Of a stretch of DNA of 64,000 nucleotides, positions 25,193 through 32,650 are shown in pieces. This DNA is from Pseudonocardia oceani (GTDB lineage Bacteria > Actinomycetota > Actinomycetes > Mycobacteriales > Pseudonocardiaceae): contig NZ_JADQDF010000001.1 of NCBI RefSeq assembly GCF_019263585.2, forward strand, positions 3,100,001 through 3,164,000, read 5' to 3'. The notes beneath the pieces were generated by a model that was not told the DNA's origin, did no database searches, and saw nothing but the letters and a program-made list of their open reading frames with translations. Position numbers and translations under genes: made by a program. Numbering within the stretch: position 1 is the stretch's first letter; every line of letters starts with the position of its first letter.

Positions 25193-25699
25193 TCAACCGG
25201 ACAGGATCTCGACCACCATCTGCACCGCGATCAGCGAGAACACGGCGACGAAGAACAGGGTGAACAACCGCGACCCGATGCGGCTGCGGGTGCGCCGCGA
25301 CAGCCCGAGGATGCTCGGCTCCTCGACGATCCGCGGGCGGGCGCCGAGCGGGGCGGGCGGGGACGCCGGGGCCGTGACCGGCGCCGTGACCGGGACCGGA
25401 CCCGTCACCGTGGCCGCCGCCCGCCTGCTCGCGAGCAGCGTGACCGGCCGGACCTGCGGGTGCGACGTGGCGGGGACGGGTGCCGTGCCGGAGGGGCGCG
25501 GGGCGGGCGTCCGCGCGGCCCGGCGCTCCGGCCCGGCGTCGGGCATGCGCAGCCACGGCGGTGCGAGGCCGTCGAGCACCGCGGTGCCCCCCGACCCGGG
25601 ACGCGAGATCGAGCGCGAGGTGATCGGCACCGCGTCGGCGATCCCCGAGGTGCGCGGTCGCGGTACCCGTGCGGCGTCGTCCGCGTCACCGTGCGTCAT
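25193..25699 (-). CDS. Proline-rich single-pass membrane protein
   Basis: The protein has about 168 residues. The first 130 are Ala/Pro/Arg-rich with no domain I recognise, and the C-terminus is one hydrophobic helix (SRLFTLFFVAVFSLIAVQMVV). The basic RRTRSRIGSR before the helix predicts the N-terminal part lies in the cytoplasm. I chose ATG 25699; a longer form from 25756 adds 19 residues of non-coding appearance. It sits between the MFS fusion and ponA2, all on one strand. The function is unknown. Confidence 0.65.
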   Translation of the reverse strand: MTHGDADDAARVPRPRTSGIADAVPITSRSISRPGSGGTAVLDGLAPPWLRMPDAGPERRAARTPAPRPSGTAPVPATSHPQVRPVTLLASRRAAATVTGPVPVTAPVTAPASPPAPLGARPRIVEEPSILGLSRRTRSRIGSRLFTLFFVAVFSLIAVQMVVEILSG

Positions 25700-25771
25700 G
25701 GACGGGGATGCTAGGCCGCGGCCGGGCGGCTCACCGGACGTGCCGCGCCCGACCACCCTCTCGGGCGAAGG

Positions 25772-28192
25772 TCATCCCCCGTCGGCGGGGGGCGGGTCGC
25801 CGTCGCCGTCGCCGTCGTCGCCACCGCCGTCGCCACCTTCTGCGGGAGGCGGCTGCTCGCCCTCGGCCGGGGCCTCGCTGGGCGCCGCGGGCGGCGGCGG
25901 CACCTCGCCGCTGCTGACCGTCAGCACGATCGTCTCTCCGGGTAGCGCCGTGCCGCGCGGGCTCTGGCCGATCACGGTCCCGCGCGAGGCCGCGTTGTCC
26001 TGCTCGCGGGTGCTGACCGCCCAGCCCGCCGACTCCAGCGTGGCGCGCGCGTCGTTCTGGCCGCGGCCGACGACGTCGGGCACGCGCGACTCCGCGCCGC
26101 CCTCGAGGTAGCGGTCCTGCACGGCCGGCAGCGGCGTGACCGGCTGTCCCTCCAGAAGCGGCGCCATCGTGCCGAACCAGGTCTCGGCCGGGGTCTTGCC
26201 GCCGAAGATGTTGCCGCTGCGGCAGGCGAACGGGGCGCCCGCGCCGTCGCAGAGCTGGTCGGGGCGGTTGTCGTTGTCGTAGGTGATGACCGCGCCGGAG
26301 ATGGTCGGCAGGTAGCCGAGGAACGCCGCCGACTTGTGGTCCTGGGTCGTACCGGTCTTGCCGCCCATCGGGCGGTCCCAGCCGACCTGGCGCGCCGCGC
26401 CCGCGGCGGTGCCGCCCGCGAGGTCGTCACGGCTCATCGCGGTCATCATCGCGTCGGCCAGGCCCGGGTCGACGACCTGCTCGCACGGCGCCTCGGTGAC
26501 CGGCACGGGGTTGCCCACGGAGTCGGTGATCGACGCGATCGGCGTGGGCGGGCACCACATCCCGCTGCTGGCCAGCGTGGCGCCGACGTTCGACAGCTCC
26601 AGCACGCTCGTCGGGCTCACCCCGAGGGTGAACGACGCCTGCCGCTGCGCCTTGGTGACCTCGGCGATCGACCGGTCGGTGGGCTGGCCGGTGTTCGGGT
26701 CGACGAAGCGCTCCGTGGCGAGTGACCGCATGCCCAGCCGCACCGCCATGTCGACGACGTCGGGCACGCCGGTGAACTCCATCAACTTCACGAACGCGGT
26801 GTTGGGCGACTGCGCCAGCGCATCGGACAGCGACATGCGCTCGGCGTAGTTGCCGGAGTTCTGCACGGGCAGCGGGCGGCCACCGCCGTCGACGTAGATC
26901 GGGGACGCGTACCCGCTGGGCGGCACCGACAGCTGGTAGTTGATGCCCAGACCCTTCTCCAGGGCCGTGGCCGCGGTGAAGGTCTTGTAGACCGAGCCCG
27001 CGCCGAGCGGCACCGGGATGTAGGGCAGGCCGTAGCTGGTCTCCAGCGCCTCGCCGTCGAGGCCGTAGACGCGGCTCGACCCCATCGCGAGCACCTCGTG
27101 GCGGTCGGTGCCGGGCTTCACCGTGGCCATGACGTTGGCGACGTTCGGCTGGTCCGGCGGCACCTCCGCGGTGAGGGAGGCCTGCATGCGGTCGAGGACG
27201 GTGGGGTCGAGGGTGGTGCGGATCGTGTAGCCGCCGCGGCGGAGCTGCTCGGTGGAGAACCCGGCCTCGGTGAGGTACTCCTGCACGTACTGGCAGAAGA
27301 AGCCGGCCGAGCCCGCGCCGATGCAGCCGTTGGCCTGCGTGTTCAGCGGCGACGCGATGCCCAGCGGCTCGGCCAGCGCCGCGTCGGCCTGGGGCTGGTC
27401 GATCATCTGCTGCTCCAGCATCTGCTGGATCACCAGGTTGCGCCGGTCCTGCGCGGCCTGCGGGTTCGTCACCGGGTCGGTGGCCGTGGTGCTGCGCACC
27501 ATGCCGGCGAGCAGCGCGGCCTGCGGCACCGTCAGGTCGGCCGGGGTGACCCCGAAGTAGGTGCGTGCGGCGGAGGCGATGCCGGCGGCGCCGTTGCCGA
27601 ACGGGACGATGTTGAGGTAGCGGGTGAGGATCTCGTCCTTGCTCAGCGACTGCTCGAGCTGCAGGGCGATCTGGGCTTCCTTGAGCTTGCGCGCGGGCGT
27701 CTGCTCGGTGGCCTTGAGGCGCTCGGTCTCGGTCTGCGCGTCGACGTAGAGCAGGTAGTTCTTGACGTACTGCTGCGTGAGCGTGGAGGCGCCCTGCTCG
27801 ATGCTGCCCGACACCGAGTTGGTGACGACGGCGCGCACGGTGCCCTGCCAGTCGACGCCCTGGTGCTGGTAGAAGCGGCGGTCCTCGACGGCGACGATCG
27901 CGGCCTTCATGGCCGGGCTGATCTCGTCGGAGGTGACCGAGCGCCGGTTCTGGTCGGGCACGAACAGCTGCGCGATCGTGGTGCCGGCGCTGTCGGTGAC
28001 GATGGTGGTCTGCGGCAGCGGCTGGTCGAGGACGTCGGTGGACACGCTGCCGACGCTGTCGCTCGCGTCGTTGGACACCAGCCCGAGCCCGATCGCGGCG
28101 GGGAACGCGATGCCGGCGGTGACGACCCCCGCCAGGACGCAGAGGCCCAGCAGGAGGCCGACCGGCCGGAGGAGATGGCGCGGGAAGCTCAC
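25772..28192 (-). CDS. ponA2: Class A penicillin-binding protein (PonA2-like)
   Basis: This 806-residue cell-wall synthase has one N-terminal membrane helix (residues 10-38), then a GT51 glycosyltransferase domain with the catalytic Glu in VEDRRFYQHQG (Glu103). A transpeptidase domain follows with SVYK (Ser400), SPN (462-464) and KTGTT (612). A PASTA domain near residues 690-770 and an acidic Gly/Pro tail end it. It polymerises and cross-links peptidoglycan outside the membrane. It is divergent from the WhiB gene, as ponA2 and whiB4 are adjacent in mycobacteria. All catalytic motifs are intact. Confidence 0.92.
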   Translation of the reverse strand: MSFPRHLLRPVGLLLGLCVLAGVVTAGIAFPAAIGLGLVSNDASDSVGSVSTDVLDQPLPQTTIVTDSAGTTIAQLFVPDQNRRSVTSDEISPAMKAAIVAVEDRRFYQHQGVDWQGTVRAVVTNSVSGSIEQGASTLTQQYVKNYLLYVDAQTETERLKATEQTPARKLKEAQIALQLEQSLSKDEILTRYLNIVPFGNGAAGIASAARTYFGVTPADLTVPQAALLAGMVRSTTATDPVTNPQAAQDRRNLVIQQMLEQQMIDQPQADAALAEPLGIASPLNTQANGCIGAGSAGFFCQYVQEYLTEAGFSTEQLRRGGYTIRTTLDPTVLDRMQASLTAEVPPDQPNVANVMATVKPGTDRHEVLAMGSSRVYGLDGEALETSYGLPYIPVPLGAGSVYKTFTAATALEKGLGINYQLSVPPSGYASPIYVDGGGRPLPVQNSGNYAERMSLSDALAQSPNTAFVKLMEFTGVPDVVDMAVRLGMRSLATERFVDPNTGQPTDRSIAEVTKAQRQASFTLGVSPTSVLELSNVGATLASSGMWCPPTPIASITDSVGNPVPVTEAPCEQVVDPGLADAMMTAMSRDDLAGGTAAGAARQVGWDRPMGGKTGTTQDHKSAAFLGYLPTISGAVITYDNDNRPDQLCDGAGAPFACRSGNIFGGKTPAETWFGTMAPLLEGQPVTPLPAVQDRYLEGGAESRVPDVVGRGQNDARATLESAGWAVSTREQDNAASRGTVIGQSPRGTALPGETIVLTVSSGEVPPPPAAPSEAPAEGEQPPPAEGGDGGGDDGDGDGDPPPADGG

Positions 28193-28334
28193 AGAGGGCG
28201 AGCCTACGCGTCGCCGTGTCGGGACCCGGTCAGGTGCCGCCTGAGTAGTTCTGCTCGGTGTTCGACGGAACCGCGACGCCGCAGGATCCGTCTAGAGCGG
28301 GTCGAGTCGACCTCGTGGGACCTCGGGAGGGGCC

Positions 28335-28706
28335 ATGGCGGAGCGGTGGAACTGGCGGAACGCGGCGCGGTGCCGCACGGACGACGCCGACGAGCTGTTC
28401 GTCACCGGCGCGCAGCAGCGGGAGGCGCGGGAGTTCTGCCGCGCCTGCCCCGTGCGCACGGAGTGCCTGGCGCACGCGCTCGACGAGGGCGTCGAGTTCG
28501 GCGTCTGGGGCGGCATGACCGAGCGCGAGCGGCGCGCCCTGCTGCGCAGCCGGCCCGACGTCACGTCCTGGCACGACCTGCTGACGGGCGCCCGCACGGC
28601 CTACTACGCGGGCGACGAGCACGAGCACAGCGCGACCGGCCTCGCCCGCGCCGCCGAGCTCGCGGTCGCCGAGCGCACGGCGCAGCGGCTGCACGAGTCG
28701 GCGTGA
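28335..28706 (+). CDS. whiB4: WhiB-family iron-sulfur regulator (WhiB4-like)
   Basis: This 123-residue protein has the four cluster ligands Cys13, Cys35, Cys38 and Cys44 and the WhiB turn GVWGG at 56-60, followed by a basic-acidic helical C-terminus. It should bind a 4Fe-4S cluster and act as a redox-responsive transcription factor. GGGAGGGG lies directly before the ATG. The neighbours ponA2 (divergent) and two ArsA-like ATPase genes match the M. tuberculosis whiB4 locus, which is why I use that symbol; the paralogue assignment rests on synteny. Confidence 0.9.
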   Translation: MAERWNWRNAARCRTDDADELFVTGAQQREAREFCRACPVRTECLAHALDEGVEFGVWGGMTERERRALLRSRPDVTSWHDLLTGARTAYYAGDEHEHSATGLARAAELAVAERTAQRLHESA

Positions 28707-28715
28707 GGACGTCGG

Positions 28716-28919
28716 GTGCCGCGGAAGGTCGGCGAGGTCATCGCGATCCTGCTGGCCGACGGCTGGTACCTCGACCGGGTCAGTGGGAGCCACCGGCAGT
28801 TCCGGCATCCGCGGAAACCCGGCACGACCACGGTCGCGGGGAAGCTGAGCGCGACGTTGCCGCCGGGTACCGAGAAGAGCATCCTGAGGCAGGCGGGCAT
28901 CGAGCGGAGGCGGTCGTGA
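28716..28919 (+). CDS. hicA: HicA-family mRNA interferase toxin
   Basis: This 67-residue protein has the double-stranded RNA-binding-like HicA fold: GEVIAILLADGWYLDR, then the catalytic His in SGSHRQFRHP and the C-terminal GTEKSILRQAGI. HicA cleaves mRNA during translation stress. It starts at GTG 28716, 9 bp after whiB4, and its stop overlaps the antitoxin start by GTGA. Its codon use fits the host, so it is not obviously a recent arrival. Confidence 0.87.
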   Translation: MPRKVGEVIAILLADGWYLDRVSGSHRQFRHPRKPGTTTVAGKLSATLPPGTEKSILRQAGIERRRS

Positions 28920-29134
28920 CGGGTTTCGCGGTGATCGTGGAGCGCGGCTCCGACGGCGGGTACGGGGCGTGGAGCCCCGACCTGCCGGGCTGCGTGGCCG
29001 CCGCCGACTCCTACGACGAGTGCGTCGCGCTGATGCGCGAGGCGATCCCGCTGCACCTGGAGAGCCTCCGGCGCCACGGCGACCCGGTCCCCGAACCCTC
29101 CACCGTCGGTGTGCTGACGATCGACGCCGCCTGA
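28916..29134 (+). CDS. hicB: HicB-family antitoxin
   Basis: This 72-residue protein has the HicB partial RNase-H fold: FAVIVERGSDGGYGAWSPDLPGC, then YDECVALMREAIPLHLESLRRHG. It lacks a separate C-terminal DNA-binding domain, so it is the short antitoxin form. It overlaps hicA by 4 bp, giving the toxin-first order typical of hicAB. It should bind and block HicA and may repress the operon with it. Confidence 0.87.
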   Translation: MTGFAVIVERGSDGGYGAWSPDLPGCVAAADSYDECVALMREAIPLHLESLRRHGDPVPEPSTVGVLTIDAA

Positions 29135-29142
29135 CGGACGCC

Positions 29143-30294
29143 CTACTGCGCCGTGCGCAGGGGGGTGGGGGCGGGTGGGGGCGTGGCCGCGGCGGCGAGG
29201 CGGGTGCCCACCTCGCGCAGGCCGTCGAGGTCGGAGATCTCCGAGGCCACCACCGGCACGCGCGCCACCGCCACGGCCGGGTGCGCGTTGGCGAACCGCG
29301 CCAGCAGCCGCTCCTCGCGCTCGGCCAGGTCGACGCGGTCGGCGTGCAGCCGCAGCACCGCGGTGGCCAGGGGGGCGCCGCGGAGCTGGTCGGCCGCGTC
29401 CCGGGCCCGCGAGGCCGGCAGCTCGGCGCGTACGGGGTGGGTGCGGTTGAGCACGAGCCCCGCCAGCGGCATGCCCTCGGCGGTGAGGCGCTCGACGAAG
29501 TACGCGGCCTCGCGCAGCGCGTCGGGCTCGGGCGCCGCCACCACGACGAACGCCGTGCCGGGTGCGCGCAGCAGCGCGTAGGTGGCCTCGGCGCGCTCGC
29601 GGAACCCGCCGAACATCGTGTCGAAGGCCTGCACGAACGCCGAGGCGTCGGCCAGGAGCTGCCCGCCCAGGATCGTCGAGACGGCCTTGGCGAACAGCGA
29701 GAACCCGGCCCCGACGATCTTCATCAGTCCCCGGCCGCCGGCGCGTGCGGGGGCCGAGAGCAGCCGGATCATGCGGCCGTCGAGGAAGGTGGACATGCGC
29801 TGCGGGGCGTCGAGGAAGTCCAGGGCCGAGCGCGACGGCGGGGTGTCGACGACGATCAGGTCCCACTCGCCGGTGGCCGCCAGTTGCCCCAGCTTCTCCA
29901 TCGCCATGTACTCCTGCGTGCCGGAGAACGACGAGGAGATGGTCTGGTAGAAGGGGTTGGCGATGATCGTCTGCGCCCGCTCGGGGTCGGCGTGCGTCTC
30001 CACCATCTCGTCGAAGGTGCGGCGCATGTCGAGCATCATCGCGTGCAGGTCGCCCTCGGCATCCGCGACCGATCCGGGCTCGTTGGTCAGTGCCTGCAGG
30101 CCCAGGGCCTGCGCGAGCCGCTTCGCCGGGTCGATCGTCAGCACGACCGTGCGCCGGCCGCGCTCGGCGGCGCGGATCGCCAGCGCGGCCGAGGTCGTCG
30201 TCTTGCCGACCCCGCCTGAGCCGCAACACACGATCACGCGGGTGCCCGGGTCGTCGATCAGCGCGTCGACGTCCAGGTCGGGTGCGGTCCTCAC
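29143..30294 (-). CDS. ArsA/GET3-like ATPase, second of a pair
   Basis: This 383-residue deviant-Walker ATPase has the P-loop [17 protein letters not shown] near residue 24, then [12 protein letters not shown], the switch [19 protein letters not shown] and the adenine loop VLNRTHPVR. The homologue pair in M. tuberculosis is Rv3679/Rv3680, encoded beside whiB4. No arsenite-binding Cys set is seen, so arsenic transport is unlikely. A role in coupling ATP hydrolysis to a membrane partner is suggested by the family. GTG 30294 overlaps the end of the first ATPase gene (GTGA), so the two form an operon and probably a heterodimer. Confidence 0.88.
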   Translation of the reverse strand: MRTAPDLDVDALIDDPGTRVIVCCGSGGVGKTTTSAALAIRAAERGRRTVVLTIDPAKRLAQALGLQALTNEPGSVADAEGDLHAMMLDMRRTFDEMVETHADPERAQTIIANPFYQTISSSFSGTQEYMAMEKLGQLAATGEWDLIVVDTPPSRSALDFLDAPQRMSTFLDGRMIRLLSAPARAGGRGLMKIVGAGFSLFAKAVSTILGGQLLADASAFVQAFDTMFGGFRERAEATYALLRAPGTAFVVVAAPEPDALREAAYFVERLTAEGMPLAGLVLNRTHPVRAELPASRARDAADQLRGAPLATAVLRLHADRVDLAEREERLLARFANAHPAVAVARVPVVASEISDLDGLREVGTRLAAAATPPPAPTPLRTAQ

Positions 30295-31307
30295 ACCGAC
30301 ACCCCCGCTCCGACGCCCTGCGCCACGAGTTCCTCCGTGAGTTCGTACAGCGAGCCGAGGTCGACGCCGTCGACGAGCGTGGGCAGCTCCAGCCGCGGCT
30401 GCCCGCTGCCCTCGTCCAGGCGGGCGAGGGCGAGCGACTCGGCGTGGATGCGCACGGCGTGGTCGACGGTCTCGGCCACCAGCCCGTCGATGACGTCCGG
30501 CGGCAGGTCGAGCCCGGCCGAGGCCAGCCCGGCGCGGATGCGCTCGGCGTCGACGCGGCCGTTGGCGGCGGCGGTGACCGAGCGGTCGGGCAGCCACTGC
30601 GGGCGGACCTGGTTGACGATCACCGCGCCCGGGCGCAGGTCGGCCTCGTAGAGCTGGTCGACGGCCTCGAGCGTCTCGGTGACGGGCAGGTCCTCCAGCA
30701 GCGTCACCAGGTGCACGGCGGTGAGCGGGGAGTGCAGCAGCCGCACGACGCCCGCGGCCTGGGAGTGGATCGGCCCGACCTTCGCGAGGTCGGCCATCGC
30801 CTTCGTGACGTCGAGGAAGCTGACGACGCGGCCGGTGGGCGGGGCGTCGAGCACGACGGCGTCGTAGACCGGGGTGCCGTCCTTGTTCGTGCGCGTGACG
30901 CACTCCTTGACCTTGCCGGTGAGCAGCACGTCGCGCAGGCCGGGCGCCAGGGTGGTGGCGAACTCGATCGCGCCCATCCTGCGCAGCGTCCGCCCGGCCA
31001 TCCCGAGCCGGTAGAACAGCTCGAAGTACTCCAGCAGCGCGGCCTCGGGGTCGATCGCCAGCGCGCGGACCTCGCCGCCGCCGGGCGCCACCGCGATGCG
31101 GCGCTCCTCGTAGGGCAGCGGCGCGGTGTCGAAGAGCTGCGCGATGCCCTGGCGGCCCTCGACCTCGACCAGCAGCGTCCGCTTCCCGCCCGCGGCAAGC
31201 GCGAGTGCGAGCGCGGCGGCCACCGTCGTCTTGCCGGTGCCGCCCTTGCCGGTGACCACGTGCAGCCGCGCCTGCGCGAGCTCCTCTGGCCACCCCGGTG
31301 TCGTCAT
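30291..31307 (-). CDS. ArsA/GET3-like ATPase, first of a pair
   Basis: This 338-residue ATPase has the P-loop [18 protein letters not shown] near residue 18 and the switch [18 protein letters not shown] nucleotide-base contact, [12 protein letters not shown], follows. It is a paralogue of the downstream gene, and overlap by 4 bp couples them. ATG 31307 starts the protein just before the P-loop domain; a longer frame upstream lacks a ribosome site. The pair is divergent from the DUF4177/RidA operon, with 72 bp between the starts. Confidence 0.88.
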   Translation of the reverse strand: MTTPGWPEELAQARLHVVTGKGGTGKTTVAAALALALAAGGKRTLLVEVEGRQGIAQLFDTAPLPYEERRIAVAPGGGEVRALAIDPEAALLEYFELFYRLGMAGRTLRRMGAIEFATTLAPGLRDVLLTGKVKECVTRTNKDGTPVYDAVVLDAPPTGRVVSFLDVTKAMADLAKVGPIHSQAAGVVRLLHSPLTAVHLVTLLEDLPVTETLEAVDQLYEADLRPGAVIVNQVRPQWLPDRSVTAAANGRVDAERIRAGLASAGLDLPPDVIDGLVAETVDHAVRIHAESLALARLDEGSGQPRLELPTLVDGVDLGSLYELTEELVAQGVGAGVSV

Positions 31308-31379
31308 GTCCGCCAGGTTACGAGCCGGCGCGCCGCCCGGCCGCCCGATCGGGGTGAGGCGCTGGCTACAGTCCTGGCC

Positions 31380-31553
31380 ATGAGCGCCCCCGCGAACACC
31401 AGGTGGGAATACCTCACCGCGCCCGTCCTGATCCACAGCACGCAGGCGATCCTCAACAACTTCGGCCGCGACGGCTGGGAGCTGGTGACGGTCACCGCCG
31501 GTGCCAGCGGCGAGCAGCTGGTGGCCTGGTTCAAGCGCCCGGTCCAGCCGTGA
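31380..31553 (+). CDS. Small DUF4177-like protein
   Basis: This 57-residue protein has the pattern WEYLTAPVLIHSTQAILN, then GRDGWELVTVTAG, which is the short beta-alpha-beta DUF4177 motif. The M. tuberculosis locus has a small gene at the same place between the ATPase and RidA genes (Rv3678A). It is divergent from the ATPase operon and overlaps the RidA start by GTGA. The function is unknown. Confidence 0.78.
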   Translation: MSAPANTRWEYLTAPVLIHSTQAILNNFGRDGWELVTVTAGASGEQLVAWFKRPVQP

Positions 31554-32008
31554 CGCCGACGGAGAAGCTGCGCGAGCTCGGCATCGCGCTGCCGACCGTC
31601 GCCGCCCCCGCCGGGGCCTACATCCCGGCCCGGCGCACCGGCGACCTCGTCTTCACCGCGGGCCAGGTCCCGTTCGTCGACGGGAAGCTGCCCGCCACCG
31701 GCAAGGTCGGCGCCGAGGTCGACGTCGACACCGCCCGCGACCTGGCCCGCACCTGCGCGCTCAACGCGCTGGCCGCCGTCGACGCGCTGGTCGGTCTGGA
31801 CGCGGTCGTCGGCGTGGTGAAGGTGGTCGGGTTCGTCGCCTCCGCGCCCGACTTCACCGGCCAGCCGTCGGTGATCAACGGGGCGTCCGAGCTGCTCGGC
31901 GAGGTCTTCGGCGAGGCCGGGGCGCACGCGCGGTCGGCCGTCGGGGTGGCGGTGCTGCCCCTGGACGCGCCGGTCGAGGTGGAGCTCGTCGTCGAGGTCC
32001 GGCCGTGA
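31550..32008 (+). CDS. RidA/YjgF/YER057c/UK114 family protein
   Basis: This 152-residue protein has the RidA fold: TGDLVFTAGQVPFVDGKL, ARTCALNALAAVDALVG, KVVGFVASAPDF and ARSAVGVAVLPLDAPVEVEL. Classic RidA deaminates reactive enamines released by PLP enzymes. The Arg that normally binds the substrate carboxylate lies within HARSAVGV here and appears kept. Both ends overlap neighbouring genes by 4 bp, so it is the second gene of a coupled operon. Confidence 0.87.
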   Translation: MTPTEKLRELGIALPTVAAPAGAYIPARRTGDLVFTAGQVPFVDGKLPATGKVGAEVDVDTARDLARTCALNALAAVDALVGLDAVVGVVKVVGFVASAPDFTGQPSVINGASELLGEVFGEAGAHARSAVGVAVLPLDAPVEVELVVEVRP

Positions 32009-32622
32009 CCTCGCCCGAGGAGTCGGGCCACGAGCTGCTGGTCGCGCTGGCCGGGCGGCTGCCCGACGAGGTGCTGTGGCGCCTGCGCGACTGGCTCGCC
32101 GCGGGCGCGCACGAGCCGCTGGCGGCGATGCTCACCCGCGAGCTGCTGCGCCACCGCCTGGGCCTCACCGACGCCGAGCGCGCGCTGCTCGTCGCGAGCG
32201 CCGGCGCGTGGGGGGCGTCACGGCGGCTGCTGGAGGCGGTCCTGCCGCTCGACGGCCCCGTGCACTCCGCGGCCGTGTTCCGCCCGGGCCCCGGCGACGA
32301 CGGCCCGGGTGCGCTCGACGCCGCCGCGCTGAGCGTGCTCGGCGTCGTCCGCGGTCACCCGGGCTGCGTGGAGCTGCGCCAGGCGTGGCGCTCCGGGCCC
32401 GCGGAGCAGCGCGTGGTCGTCGTCCACGGCGGTGAACGGCCGTGGGCCCTGACCGGCACGCTGCAGCGTGTCCTGCGCGCCCACGGCGACCGCACACCGT
32501 GCGTCGAGGTGCTCCCGGCGCACGGGGAGCCCCCGGCCTACCACCAGGCGGCCATCATCGGATCGGCACCGCTGTGGACCGCCGTGCGCTCCCCGGTGGA
32601 GGCCGTCGCAGCGGGTCGCTGA
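32005..32622 (+). CDS. Hypothetical protein, paralogue of the next gene
   Basis: I recognise no family in this 205-residue soluble protein. It opens GHELLVALAGRLPDEVLWR, has a helical N-terminal half and a beta-rich second half (QRVVVVHGGERPWALTGTL, then YHQAAIIGSAPLWTAV). The N-terminal 60 and C-terminal 40 residues resemble those of the 792-residue protein that follows (HGILLALAGRIDDDLLAW; YQQAALRSALPVHG), so the two are tandem paralogues. It overlaps the RidA stop by GTGA. Confidence 0.75.
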   Translation: MTSPEESGHELLVALAGRLPDEVLWRLRDWLAAGAHEPLAAMLTRELLRHRLGLTDAERALLVASAGAWGASRRLLEAVLPLDGPVHSAAVFRPGPGDDGPGALDAAALSVLGVVRGHPGCVELRQAWRSGPAEQRVVVVHGGERPWALTGTLQRVLRAHGDRTPCVEVLPAHGEPPAYHQAAIIGSAPLWTAVRSPVEAVAAGR

Positions 32623-32650
32623 CACGCAACGCATGGAACGGGAGGTCCGG

